Positions 27,704 through 36,189 of a stretch of 64,000 bases of DNA are shown here, one piece after another (the stretch's first letter is position 1; the number at the start of each line of letters is the position of its first letter). The DNA is from Mycobacterium sp. MBM (GTDB lineage Bacteria; Actinomycetota; Actinomycetes; Mycobacteriales; Mycobacteriaceae), in NCBI GenBank assembly GCA_021648845.1, contig JAKJHY010000028.1:1-64000 (forward strand). Reading direction: 5' to 3'. A model generated the notes under the pieces. That model worked only from the letters and a program-made list of their open reading frames with translations, made no database searches and was not told the DNA's origin. The translations under genes were made by a program, and so were the position numbers.

Positions 27704-28561
27704 GTGGCATCGAAGACGTTCTTCATCACCGGAGTGAGCAGCGGCCTGGGCCGCGCCTTGGCCGCGGGTGCTTTGTCGGCCGGACATGCGGTGGTGGGGA
27801 CCGTGCGCAAGCCCGGTGACATCGCCGCGTTCGAGAATCTTGCCCCCGGCCGGGCGCACGGTGCGGTACTGGACGTGACCGACGACGAGTCTGTGTTCAG
27901 CACCGTTACCGGCGTCGAAAGGTCCATTGGTCCGATCGACGTTGCGGTCGCCAATGCGGGCTACGGTGTGGAGGGCGTCTTCGAGGAGACTCCGTTGGCC
28001 GAGATCCGAGCGCAATTTGCCACGAACGTATTTGGCGCAGCGGCCACCCTCCAGGCGGTGCTGCCGTACATGCGCAAACGCCGGCGCGGTCACCTGATGG
28101 CCGTCACGTCCATGGGTGGTTTGATGACCGTGCCGGGCCTGTCGGCCTACTGCGCCAGCAAGTACGCGTTGGAGGGCCTGCTGGAAAGCATCGGCAAGGA
28201 GGTCGCAACCTTCGGCATCCACGTCACCGCGATCGCGCCCGGATCCTTTCGCACCGACTGGGCCGGGCGCTCCATGGTCCGCGCAGACCGCACAATCGAC
28301 GACTACGACGACATTTTCGGGCCGATCCGGCAGGCCCGACGTGAGGCGAGCGGAAACCAACTCGGCGACCCGGCCAAGGCCGCGGAGGCCATCCTGAAGA
28401 TCATCGATGTCGAAGAACCCCCGCGGCACTTGATCCTGGGTTCAGATGCGCTGCGTCTGGTCGCTGCCGGGCGACGCGCGGTCGATGCCGACATCAGCAC
28501 GTGGGACGCGCTCTCGCGGAGCACGGACTTCCCCGACGGTCACCAGATTGCCGCACAATGA
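27704..28561 (+). CDS. Short-chain dehydrogenase/reductase
   Basis: The GTG start gives 285 residues. The cofactor motif is FITGVSSGLGRALA near residue 8, with VANAGYGVEG near residue 83 and catalytic Ser in VTSMGGL. YCASKYALEG lies near residue 152, followed by APGSFRTDWAGRS. The architecture closely resembles the SDR at 3.4-4.2 kb (both have the RTDWAG segment), so both likely reduce similar carbonyls. It overlaps the TetR start by four bases. The frame stays open 236 codons upstream, but that part is antisense to the GAF-EAL gene and has no protein character. Confidence 0.92.
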   Translation: MASKTFFITGVSSGLGRALAAGALSAGHAVVGTVRKPGDIAAFENLAPGRAHGAVLDVTDDESVFSTVTGVERSIGPIDVAVANAGYGVEGVFEETPLAEIRAQFATNVFGAAATLQAVLPYMRKRRRGHLMAVTSMGGLMTVPGLSAYCASKYALEGLLESIGKEVATFGIHVTAIAPGSFRTDWAGRSMVRADRTIDDYDDIFGPIRQARREASGNQLGDPAKAAEAILKIIDVEEPPRHLILGSDALRLVAAGRRAVDADISTWDALSRSTDFPDGHQIAAQ

Positions 28562-29157
28562 CGCGGCGCCGATCGACGACACCGCGCAAGGGCGACCTGC
28601 GTCGGGAAGCCGTCCTGGACGCGGCCGAACACCTTTTGGCTACAACCGGTTACGACGCCATGACCATCTCGGACATCGCTGACGGCGCGGGGATAACGCG
28701 CGGCGCGTTGTACTTCTACTTCGGCTCCAAGCAGGAGGTCATCACCGCGCTGTTCGCGCGATACGTCGATGTGCTCCACGAAAAGTCACGCGCCGCAGCC
28801 GAAGACGCCGCCAGGGGGCCGGTGGCCATCGACTCCGCGATGCAGCGCACGGAGGCGCTGTGGCGCGAGCACGGTGTGGTGATGCGCACCGCGATTGATC
28901 TCAGCACCACCGTCGAAGAACTCGACACGCTGTGGACAGGCACCGCCGAGGTGTTCATCGACGCCATCCGCGCGATCCTCGAGCACATGGGGGTACCGCC
29001 CGGTCCCGGTGTCGACGAATCTTCCTCAGTTGCAAAGGCGTTGTGCTGGATGATCGAACGCAACTTCTACCAGGCATCCCGGGTGTCCAACGCGGAGTTG
29101 GCGAGGGCCAGTCAGACCTGTGCGGAGATCTGGCGAAGGGCCGCCCGGATCGAGTGA
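28558..29157 (+). CDS. TetR-family regulator coupled to the SDR
   Basis: The 199-residue TetR protein begins MTRRRSTTPRKGDL, with its helix-turn-helix at about 18-62 (REAVLDAAEHLLATTGYDAM, SDIADGAGITRGALYFYFGS). Its ATG overlaps the SDR stop, so both are made together. The perfect palindrome at 27668-27682 in front of the SDR is the probable binding site. The C-terminal domain resembles the EthR-like group that binds hydrophobic ligands. Confidence 0.9.
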   Translation: MTRRRSTTPRKGDLRREAVLDAAEHLLATTGYDAMTISDIADGAGITRGALYFYFGSKQEVITALFARYVDVLHEKSRAAAEDAARGPVAIDSAMQRTEALWREHGVVMRTAIDLSTTVEELDTLWTGTAEVFIDAIRAILEHMGVPPGPGVDESSSVAKALCWMIERNFYQASRVSNAELARASQTCAEIWRRAARIE

Positions 29158-29210
29158 GCCCCTGCGACTGGAGAACCTCCGTCGTCGCCGCGCTCGACGA
29201 GGTGAAATCG

Positions 29211-30161
29211 TCAGAAGCGCAGCACGAGACGGCCGCGCACACCGCCTCGGTCCAGAAGCCGGTGTGCCTCTGCGGCATCTTCGGCCGCCAGCTCACGTGC
29301 CACGCGCAGCGTCAGCCCTCCTGTGGAGGCCAGGCCGGACAGGTAATCCAATCGCGGCTTGCGAGCGATGTCCGGCCCTACCCACACCGACTCCACCCTC
29401 AGGCCGTCTCTGGGATCTACCGCGCCGCCCAGTTCGGGTGGTCGCACGGCGACGTAGGTGCCGCCTGCCCGGATGGCTGCTGTGACGGCGTTGCCCAGTA
29501 CGGCGGTGTCCACCAAGGCGTCGACCCCGTCCGGTATGTGGCGACGAATGTGTACCGCCGTGTCCGGGCCGCGGTCGACGATGACATCAGCGCCGAGAGA
29601 TTCCAGCAGTGCGTGGTCGTGGGGCGCCGCATCGGCGATGACGCGCAACCCTCGCTGTTTGGCGAGTTCGATGACGTAGCCTCCCAGGACACCGGCGCCG
29701 CCGGTAACCGCTATCAGCCCGCCTGCGCGGCTGTTGATTTTGTCCAGGGCTTGGAGCGCGGTGAGTCCGTTCATCAAAAGTGTTGATCCAGAGGCGAAAT
29801 CAAGATCATGAGACAGCCGCGTCACCGACTCAGCCGCTACGACAATCTTCTCGGCGTACGTTCCTCCGCCCTCGATCACCGGCGCTTTGATGGCCAGGAC
29901 TTTGTCGCCGGGTAGGTAGCCAGTGGCAGGATCGGCATCATCGACGATTCCCGCGGCATCCCAGCCGGGAATGAGGGGGGGTTTCACGTCGGCATACATG
30001 GGGTGTAACGGTCTATGACTTCGTATGACCGCATCGGTAGGGTTCACCGCCGCTGCAAGGACGCGCACCCGTACCTGATTCGGTCCAGGAGCCGGTTCCG
30101 AGATGTCGAACGGTCGCAATACCTCCGGGCCGCCGGGCGCGTCGAAACCGATGACCTTCAC
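29211..30161 (-). CDS. NADP-dependent quinone/zinc-type alcohol oxidoreductase (MDR family)
   Basis: This 316-residue medium-chain reductase has the N-terminal GroES-like domain (VRVLAAAVNPTDAVIRSH, then IPGWDAAGIVDD). The Rossmann half carries VTGGAGVLGGYVIELAKQRG near residue 155. It lacks the structural-zinc cysteine cluster, so it belongs to the quinone oxidoreductase group. It overlaps the upstream MarR gene by four bases. MarR-linked quinone reductases commonly respond to electrophiles, consistent with the azoreductase divergently placed upstream. Confidence 0.92.
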   Translation of the reverse strand: MKVIGFDAPGGPEVLRPFDISEPAPGPNQVRVRVLAAAVNPTDAVIRSHRPLHPMYADVKPPLIPGWDAAGIVDDADPATGYLPGDKVLAIKAPVIEGGGTYAEKIVVAAESVTRLSHDLDFASGSTLLMNGLTALQALDKINSRAGGLIAVTGGAGVLGGYVIELAKQRGLRVIADAAPHDHALLESLGADVIVDRGPDTAVHIRRHIPDGVDALVDTAVLGNAVTAAIRAGGTYVAVRPPELGGAVDPRDGLRVESVWVGPDIARKPRLDYLSGLASTGGLTLRVARELAAEDAAEAHRLLDRGGVRGRLVLRF

Positions 30162-30742
30162 CGACGATCCTCTCCACCGGACGGCCGTTCTCGATCGCGT
30201 TCGCTTCCGGCAGCCGTATGCCGGTCGGAGCTACCTGCCTTGTGCCCCTTCGGATCTAGGAGTGCCATCGAAGCGGGATCGATTGCTGCCACGATGCTGC
30301 GTGCCGCATGGCCCAGGCTGGCAAGTTCTGTGTCGGAAAGTGCGTCGATAACGAGGCGCCGAGCCTCACGGACGTGGCCTGGGGCGCTCTGTTCGAGCTT
30401 CGCCATTCCGGCTTCGGTCAGCTGAACCTCGGTCCGGCGGCCGGCGCCCCGGCGGGACTGGCGCTGTAGCCATCCGGCGGCCTCAAGACGCGATACCGCG
30501 TGGGACAACCGCGACAACGACCCATGCGCGTATAGGGCCAGCTCGCTCATCGCCCGCTTGCGTTCCGGCGCCTCGGACAGCTCCACCAACACGTGGTACT
30601 CGAATAGGTTCAGCCCCGCGTCGCGGCTCAGCTGGGCGTCCAACCGGGCCGGCAACATCATCACCAGGCCCATCAGGGACGCCCAGTCGAGAAGCTGCTC
30701 AGCGGTCAACCACTGCTCCGGCGTCTCCTGATTAATCTCCAC
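30158..30742 (-). CDS. MarR-family transcriptional regulator
   Basis: The 194-residue MarR protein has the winged helix core: FEYHVLVELSEAPERKRAMS, ELALYAHGSLSRLSHAVSRL, GWLQRQSRRGAGRRTEVQLT. The start is GTG. The gene is cotranscribed with the quinone oxidoreductase and divergent from the azoreductase at 31049. Three palindromic sites in the intergenic region match the expected MarR operator type, so it probably represses both flanks until an oxidant or phenolic ligand binds. Confidence 0.92.
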   Translation of the reverse strand: MEINQETPEQWLTAEQLLDWASLMGLVMMLPARLDAQLSRDAGLNLFEYHVLVELSEAPERKRAMSELALYAHGSLSRLSHAVSRLEAAGWLQRQSRRGAGRRTEVQLTEAGMAKLEQSAPGHVREARRLVIDALSDTELASLGHAARSIVAAIDPASMALLDPKGHKAGSSDRHTAAGSERDRERPSGGEDRR

Positions 30743-31048
30743 GACTTCATGATAACCAATATTGAATGTTCAAGTATAGGTAAACGTGCCTGAGTGTCCG
30801 GGTGATATCGGGCGCTCCCCGGGGCGATAGACCCGTATCCACCGTGGGGTAGACAGCCATGCCAAGCCGAATATCAGAAGTTCATAGCCGTGCAACGGTC
30901 GTTAACTTGAATGTTCAAGCACGATGGTGCAGTATAGGTTGTACGTTCAAGTCAGCGAACAGGCACGGATTCTTATCGCGATGTCTGATAGCGGATAACG
31001 GCCGTGGTCGATGCGGCCATGTGACAATCCAGCAAGGAGATAGAGGAA
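30743..31048. promoter_or_regulatory. MarR/azoreductase divergent promoter with three operator-like sites
   Basis: TTGAATGTTCAA at 30762-30773 and CTTGAATGTTCAAG at 30906-30919 are palindromes of the same core, TTGAA-TG-TTCAA. TTGTACGTTCAA at 30939-30950 is a degenerate third copy. The first lies 20 bases upstream of marR and the other two about 100-140 bases upstream of the azoreductase. The repeated core strongly suggests MarR binding at both promoters. Confidence 0.8.
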
Positions 31049-31738
31049 ATGACACTGTTCCGGCTCGATGCGAGCATTCGCCTCGAGGGTTCCCGTAGCC
31101 GTCACATCGCCGACATTGCGGAACGGGAATGGCGCGCAGCCAACCCCGAAGCGGCCGTCATCCGCCGCAGCGTCGGCACCGAGCCCCTTCCGTCGACCGC
31201 CTGGAGCGCAGCGGTGTCCGCCGGCTACAGCTCGGAAGAAGACCACACCTCGGACCAACGCGAGGCCGTCGGCTTGGCGACAACTCTCGCCGATGAACTT
31301 CTTGCCGCTGACGCCTTCCTGTTCGCGGTCCCGCTCTACAACTACGGAGTCTCCCAACACGTCAAGTCGTGGGTGGACATGATCATCACCGACCCACGAT
31401 TCAATCCGGCCGAACCACCCGCCATCGCAGGCAAACCCGCGATCCTGGTCACGGTCCACGGCGGCTACTACGCCGAGGGGACCCCACGTCATGAGTGGGA
31501 CCACGCGACGGGATGGCTGCAACGCATCCTGGCTGACGTCTGGGGCCTCGATCTCAAGACGGTGGTATCCGAATTCAGCCTGGTCGGGGTCAATCCTGCG
31601 CTGGACGAGTTCAAAGACCTCGCTGCCACGCTGCGCGCTGACGCAGAAAACCGCGCACGTGAACTCGGCCGAGAACTGTCGGCGATGGGCCCGATTACCT
31701 CGCGGGCCCAGGCGCCTACTCCAAAGGCTCAGGCGTGA
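31049..31738 (+). CDS. FMN-dependent NADH-azoreductase (AcpD/flavodoxin fold)
   Basis: The 229-residue flavodoxin-fold protein has the FMN phosphate loop ASIRLEGSRSRHIAD near residue 8, the PLYNYGVSQHVKSWVDMI motif at about 94-111 characteristic of AcpD/AzoR, and VHGGYYAEG near 135. Azoreductases are two-electron NAD(P)H quinone reductases that protect against quinone and azo compounds. It is divergent from the MarR/quinone reductase pair and shares operators with it. Its 3' end overlaps the convergent YaeQ gene by 23 bases. Confidence 0.92.
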   Translation: MTLFRLDASIRLEGSRSRHIADIAEREWRAANPEAAVIRRSVGTEPLPSTAWSAAVSAGYSSEEDHTSDQREAVGLATTLADELLAADAFLFAVPLYNYGVSQHVKSWVDMIITDPRFNPAEPPAIAGKPAILVTVHGGYYAEGTPRHEWDHATGWLQRILADVWGLDLKTVVSEFSLVGVNPALDEFKDLAATLRADAENRARELGRELSAMGPITSRAQAPTPKAQA

Positions 31739-32267
31739 AGGTGACGTCAACCGCGCCTACGGTCATCGTCACCTGACCCTCCATCACCATCACCTGCGCC
31801 GCGACGCGGCGGTCGACGTTCTCGGCCAACTGCTGCACCGGTGCGTGCGGTATCTGCACGACCGACAGGTTGGGCAACTTCGCGACCTTGGGGCCGACGG
31901 TGCGCCACCAGATGGGCACGCCGGTGGCGAACGGGAACAGCAGCACCTGGTCGGCCTGCCCGGCGGCCTTGCCCAAAGCGCGCTCATCGGGCTGGCCGAC
32001 GTCGATCCACTCCAGGATCCGGCCCGTGAAGTCGGCCAACCGCAGGTCCGGTACGCCCGGGGTGGATAGGCCCGCCCCGAACGTCAGCTCGGCGTCGACG
32101 TGGTTGAGCCGGTGCGCGCGCAGCCCAAACGCCAACACTCGCACCACCATCCGCTCATCGGTCTCGCTGGGATGACGCGCCACTGTCAGGGCGTGATCGG
32201 CGTAGTAGCCGTGATCCACATCGGAGACACCGAGTTCGACCTTGAATACCGTCGCAGAAAGGGCCAC
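31716..32267 (-). CDS. yaeQ: YaeQ family protein
   Basis: The 183-residue product matches YaeQ along its length: a MALSATVFKVELGVSD start, LTVARHPSETDERMVVR near residue 28, FTGRILEWIDVGQPDERALG near 80, and IWWRTVGPKVAKLPNLSVVQ near 118. YaeQ has a PD-(D/E)XK nuclease-like fold and was linked to transcript-elongation effects in enterobacteria; its biochemical role is unclear. The GTG start is well placed. Confidence 0.9.
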   Translation of the reverse strand: MALSATVFKVELGVSDVDHGYYADHALTVARHPSETDERMVVRVLAFGLRAHRLNHVDAELTFGAGLSTPGVPDLRLADFTGRILEWIDVGQPDERALGKAAGQADQVLLFPFATGVPIWWRTVGPKVAKLPNLSVVQIPHAPVQQLAENVDRRVAAQVMVMEGQVTMTVGAVDVTFTPEPLE

Positions 32268-32313
32268 GTCATAGTGTCCACCCTGAGGGCGTTCCCCGCG
32301 CAGGCGGGCTGAC

Positions 32314-33006
32314 TCACGGGGTCAGCGCCAGGCCCAGAGTCCGGCGGACGGCGGCGCTGTCGCCGTCGATTCGGGCCCGGGTGGCCAGATCGCCGCGCTT
32401 CCATAGGGCCAGATACAGCGCCTCGGCGTCGGCGGTGACCGATGCCACCGCCTCACCCTCACCGAGCGTCCACCGGTTCCCGGTGTCTGCGGCGACGATG
32501 TGGATGGTTTCGGATGCCGGTGCGGTTCGCTCCAGGCGAACCTGCCGGGGGTAGAACATCGAAATCACCTCGTCGACACCGTCTGCAGCGAAGGCCGGCT
32601 CGAAGGTGGGCCCGGTGCCCAGGGCTGCTTCGAGATCGACGCGGTGGATTGCATGTTCGTGGGCCTGCCGGCGAATCCACCACCCCGCCCGGCGCGGCTT
32701 GGGGCCGAAGTTCCAGCACGGTTCGTCGGCGGTGATCGCGCGCATGGCGGTGAGGAAGTCGGGCAGACCGTCGATGAAATCGGCGACGGGTGTCGGGCCG
32801 GCATCAGGGGTCGGTTGCGGCATGCGGTCGCGCAGGATCGCACGCACCCACGCCTGCACCGTCCACAGGTGGCCCAGCAGTTCGGTGACTGTCCAACCGG
32901 GGCAGGTCGGCACGTGGCGGTCCAGATCTGGGCCGCCGGCCAGTGCGATCGCCTGGATGGCGATCACGTCGTCGTGCAGCCGACTCAGCAGCGCATCGTT
33001 GTCCAC
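32314..33006 (-). CDS. Mycothiol-dependent maleylpyruvate isomerase-fold protein
   Basis: The 230-residue protein belongs to the DinB/maleylpyruvate isomerase family. The CPGWTVTELLGHLWTVQAW motif near residue 35-53 carries a metal-ligand His, and RRQAHEHAIHRVDLE near 132-146 carries two more. The C-terminal half is an MDMPI_C domain. Such proteins use mycothiol as cofactor or thiol donor for isomerisation or conjugation. The substrate is unknown; its presence supports an actinobacterial host. Confidence 0.9.
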   Translation of the reverse strand: MDNDALLSRLHDDVIAIQAIALAGGPDLDRHVPTCPGWTVTELLGHLWTVQAWVRAILRDRMPQPTPDAGPTPVADFIDGLPDFLTAMRAITADEPCWNFGPKPRRAGWWIRRQAHEHAIHRVDLEAALGTGPTFEPAFAADGVDEVISMFYPRQVRLERTAPASETIHIVAADTGNRWTLGEGEAVASVTADAEALYLALWKRGDLATRARIDGDSAAVRRTLGLALTP

Positions 33007-33094
33007 GCGGCCAGGCTACCGTCGGCCCACCGGGCCAGCGGCGCGGCATCTGGGTGAGCCACCCGGGTACGTCGAGGGTTGTTGTGCAGGAGCG

Positions 33095-34186
33095 CTACTC
33101 GGCCTTCTCGGCCTCGACGAGGTCGTGGGGCACGACCGAGAATGTGCGACCGGTAGGACGCAGTCCGACGCGGACGAACAAGTCCGACAGTTCGGCCGGC
33201 GAGCGCAGGCGTCCGCCATCGCGCTGCGTCAAGGTATGCAGGTCCAGCAGCGGTGAGAACGAATTCGGTCGATGCGGTGGCTGTAGGTACTCCGCCACCA
33301 CGAGCTTGCTGCCGCGCGGCATGCTCGCCGCGACCGCGGCGAGGATCTTCGCGCAACGGTCGTCATCCCAGTCGTGCAGCACATCCTTGAGCAGGTAGAC
33401 ATCGGCGGTGGCCGGGATGGAGCCGAAGATATCGCCCTCCAGGCAGTCGATACGGTCGGCAACACCGCGTGCGGCGAGCAGTCGATGCGCCTCGGCGACC
33501 ATCGCCGCGCTGTCGACCAGAATCCCGCGCAGGTTGGCGTCGGACTCGGACACGATGACCGACAACAAAGTCCCGATACCGCCGGCCACGTCGCACACCA
33601 CTGCCCCGTCCGGCCACGGATACACCCGCGCGATGGCACGGGCACTGATCTCGGTGGCCTGGCGCATCGTCGCGGCGAACACCCTTTGCTCGTCGGGGTG
33701 CTCGGCATGCCAGTCCCACACCGACATCCCGTGCACCATCTCGAATGCGCTTTGGCCGGTGCGCACGCTGGCGGCGAGTCCGCCCCACGCGTCGACGGTC
33801 GAGCGCATGCCCTTGTAGCGCATCCAGGCGCGCAGGGATGCCGGGTGGTCACTGCGCAACACCGCGCCCATCCGGGTCAGCGCCACCGCACCGGTCCGGT
33901 GATCCATGGTGCACAGGTCGCATGCGACGGCGCCGCGCAACAGGCGATGTGTGGTCTCTGCGTCGCAGCCGATCAGCGCGGCGATCTGCGGGGCGGTCAT
34001 CGACCCGTCGCCGAGCACATCGGCGATCCCGAGTTCGGCTATTGCAGCGGCGATCTGGACCCCTCCGACACCTTCTCCGAGGTCCAGCATCGCGATCTGA
34101 GGCGGTACCAGCCGGTCGGCGAACCGCTTGAGCTTGCGCCGTAGGGCGAGCGTGGCCAGTACCACGGGCATGGGCGTCGATGCCAT
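33095..34186 (-). CDS. SAM-dependent O-methyltransferase (class I)
   Basis: The 363-residue enzyme has an N-terminal winged-helix dimerisation domain (IAELGIADVLGDGSMTAPQI, about 50-100). A catalytic domain follows, with SAM motif VVCDVAGGIGTLLSVI near 192, the DIFGSIPATADVYLLKDVLH stretch near 251-270, and LHDWDD near 269. It resembles hydroxyneurosporene, acetylserotonin and polyketide O-methyltransferases. The His in LKDVLHDWDD matches the catalytic base of the family. The acceptor is not identifiable. Confidence 0.9.
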   Translation of the reverse strand: MASTPMPVVLATLALRRKLKRFADRLVPPQIAMLDLGEGVGGVQIAAAIAELGIADVLGDGSMTAPQIAALIGCDAETTHRLLRGAVACDLCTMDHRTGAVALTRMGAVLRSDHPASLRAWMRYKGMRSTVDAWGGLAASVRTGQSAFEMVHGMSVWDWHAEHPDEQRVFAATMRQATEISARAIARVYPWPDGAVVCDVAGGIGTLLSVIVSESDANLRGILVDSAAMVAEAHRLLAARGVADRIDCLEGDIFGSIPATADVYLLKDVLHDWDDDRCAKILAAVAASMPRGSKLVVAEYLQPPHRPNSFSPLLDLHTLTQRDGGRLRSPAELSDLFVRVGLRPTGRTFSVVPHDLVEAEKAE

Positions 34187-34256
34187 TCGTGCAGGCTACT
34201 CGGGGTAGATTCCGGCCGGTTCAATTCTGGTCGGATACCTTGTGCCCAAGGATATT

Positions 34257-34952
34257 TCAGAGCGTCGCGCCGATTTCGCGGACCGTGATCTGGAAGGGAC
34301 CCTGCTGTTTGTCGAGGATGTACACCGAAACCTGGTCGATGCGTGACGGGTCCAGCGTCGGTGGCGCCTCCGGTGCGGGGTCCAGGCGCTGCCCCACGGC
34401 TTGGAAGCCATCGATGGGTAGTTCATATGTCCGCTCGACGGCGGCGTCGGTGCGGAAACGCTGAATGTAGGACCACGGCTGCCCTTCGACGGCAACCTTC
34501 AACAGGTAGGTCTTACCGTCGCCGACAGCGTGCACGCGCAGCGCTGTGGCGGCCGCCGCCGTGCGCCCGAGGCCGGGGTCTTGCGGGCTGCGGGCCGACG
34601 CGAACCCGCCATTGTTCTGCAGCGAGACGTTGCCCGAGAAGACGAGGCCGCCATCGCCGAATCCGGTCCTCGAGGTGGACTGGCCGCCCATGACGGGATC
34701 GTTGACCGTCGTCCACCCGGCCACCTTGTCGGCTTCACCGAGGTCGATGAGCGTGACCTCGGGCCCGGCCTGCGTGGCCTCCGGGGTGGACGGCTGCGCG
34801 GTCGGCTCGGCGGTGCCGGCGCCCGGGTCGGTGACACGTGCACACGACACCACCACAAGCGCCGAGCACGCGAACACAATGCAGGCCAGGGCACGGCGTA
34901 GCCGAAGGCCGTAGGCCGCACGGGCCGCGTGAACCGCGGTGTCAGCGGCCAC
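34257..34952 (-). CDS. Lipoprotein with CIA30-type domain
   Basis: This 231-residue precursor has a hydrophobic signal and a lipobox ending VVVSC, with lipidated Cys about residue 37. A Thr/Pro/Glu-rich linker follows, then a CIA30-like beta-sandwich from about residue 70: WTTVNDPVMGGQSTSR, FSGNVSLQNNGGFASARS and the YILDKQQGPFQITVREIG end. CIA30 domains are galactose-binding-like folds found in complex I assembly proteins. In bacteria secreted versions occur near redox or envelope genes. It overlaps the upstream DUF4174 gene by 11 bases, so they form a two-gene envelope operon. Confidence 0.85.
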   Translation of the reverse strand: MAADTAVHAARAAYGLRLRRALACIVFACSALVVVSCARVTDPGAGTAEPTAQPSTPEATQAGPEVTLIDLGEADKVAGWTTVNDPVMGGQSTSRTGFGDGGLVFSGNVSLQNNGGFASARSPQDPGLGRTAAAATALRVHAVGDGKTYLLKVAVEGQPWSYIQRFRTDAAVERTYELPIDGFQAVGQRLDPAPEAPPTLDPSRIDQVSVYILDKQQGPFQITVREIGATL

Positions 34953-35412
34953 GTGGATCGGCGCTCATCTCACGACTCCGCATCGGCATGCCATCGATCA
35001 CGGCGTAGACGGTTGGAAGATCCGGCACCGCACCGACGCGCAATTTCTCGCTGCCGTCCTTTCCGATCAACAGCACGCGGAAGTCAGCCTCGCCAATGTC
35101 GAATTGGCTTGCCAGCCTTAGGGCCTCGTCAGCGTCGATGGCATGGCCGTCGAAGCTGCTGGTACCGTCGCGCACCACCACGGCGAGCACCATGTCACGC
35201 TCGACGAAGTCGCACCGACTGGACTCGATTCTGCGCAGCGTTTCCGCGAGCCGGGGATCGTCGTCGGTGGGCGCGAACACGAGTAGGGGACGGCGCTCCC
35301 AGCGGTAGTCACTCAGTTCGGTGGCCGCGGCGGTAGTCGGCCCGAGCGCGGCGCACACTGCGAGACCAACGAGCAGGAGCGCCAATCGCCCGATACTGCG
35401 CGTGCTGATCAT
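34942..35412 (-). CDS. Secreted DUF4174 protein
   Basis: The ATG at 35412 gives 156 residues with a signal peptide (GRLALLLVGLAVCAALGPTT, cut after AAA). The mature part is the DUF4174 thioredoxin-like domain: YRWERRPLLVFAPTDDDPRL near residue 37, and VLLIGKDGSEKLR near 112. The usual active-site cysteines of thioredoxins are not obvious, apart from one Cys in ESSRCDFVERD. The frame is open to 35496 upstream. It is paired with the CIA30-type lipoprotein. Confidence 0.88.
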   Translation of the reverse strand: MISTRSIGRLALLLVGLAVCAALGPTTAAATELSDYRWERRPLLVFAPTDDDPRLAETLRRIESSRCDFVERDMVLAVVVRDGTSSFDGHAIDADEALRLASQFDIGEADFRVLLIGKDGSEKLRVGAVPDLPTVYAVIDGMPMRSREMSADPRGR

Positions 35413-35505
35413 GGTCGGATCCACTGTACCGGCGGCTGCACTCCGCACCCGAGCCGGGTAAATGAATGCTTGACGCCTGCCGATACGTAAACTCATAATT
35501 TACGC

Positions 35506-36141
35506 ATGTCCGATTCGGTGATGACGATTTCCCAGCGGCTGCACCGGCAGCTCGCCCGGATTCTTGCCGCTCCGGTTCTGCGGGCTGGGGAGAATCCGCT
35601 CGACCTCGTGCGGGACGCGCGTGAGATTCAATCCGGGGCCGACGGGCTGATGGCCGCGGCCGTCCAGCAGGCGCGCGCGGCGGGCCGAACATGGCAGGAC
35701 ATCGGGGATGCGCTCGGGGTGACCCGGCAGGCCGCATTCCAGAAATATGGCAAGCCCATCGACCCCCGAAGCGGAGGCGTCATGAACAGCAGTCCACTGC
35801 CCCAAGCCACCGAGTTGGCACGGGCGGTCATCGACGACCACGCCCGCGGCCGGTGGGCCGACATCACCGCACGCTTCGACGACACGATGCGCGCGGGACT
35901 CACCGCGGACGGGCTTGCCGAGGCATGGGCATACCTGGCCGGCCTCGCCGGAGCCTACGAGAGCCACGGAGACACCGAGGCCGTGCGTGCCGGCGATTTC
36001 ACCATCACCAACACACCATTGAACTTCGAGGCCGGAGACTTTCTCGCTCGCATCACCTTTCGTGACGACCAATCGATTGCCGGGCTCTATATCCTCAATG
36101 CCGACGTGGCCGGTCGGGCGGACGGTTCGGCCGCCGACTGA
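35506..36141 (+). CDS. HTH-DUF3887 (NTF2-like) fusion protein
   Basis: The first 85 residues hold a helix-turn-helix-like segment (GRTWQDIGDALGVTRQAAFQ, KYGKP). The remaining 125 residues form a DUF3887/NTF2-like domain (ARAVIDDHARGRWADITARF, DTMRAGLTADGLAEAW). This looks like a DNA-binding domain joined to a cone-shaped small-ligand pocket. It starts 93 bases from the divergent DUF4174/CIA30 operon and may regulate it (inference). I see no other conserved partner. Confidence 0.85.
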   Translation: MSDSVMTISQRLHRQLARILAAPVLRAGENPLDLVRDAREIQSGADGLMAAAVQQARAAGRTWQDIGDALGVTRQAAFQKYGKPIDPRSGGVMNSSPLPQATELARAVIDDHARGRWADITARFDDTMRAGLTADGLAEAWAYLAGLAGAYESHGDTEAVRAGDFTITNTPLNFEAGDFLARITFRDDQSIAGLYILNADVAGRADGSAAD

Positions 36142-36189
36142 GTCCGCGAAGTCGTCCGGTGAGCTGACGTGCCGTGCCGAGGGGGTGCC

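Noticed and set aside
28955-29296. Minus-strand frame overlapping the TetR 3' end and the quinone reductase end
   Set aside because: It is a shadow of two real genes, with Arg/Ser-rich composition and no motif.
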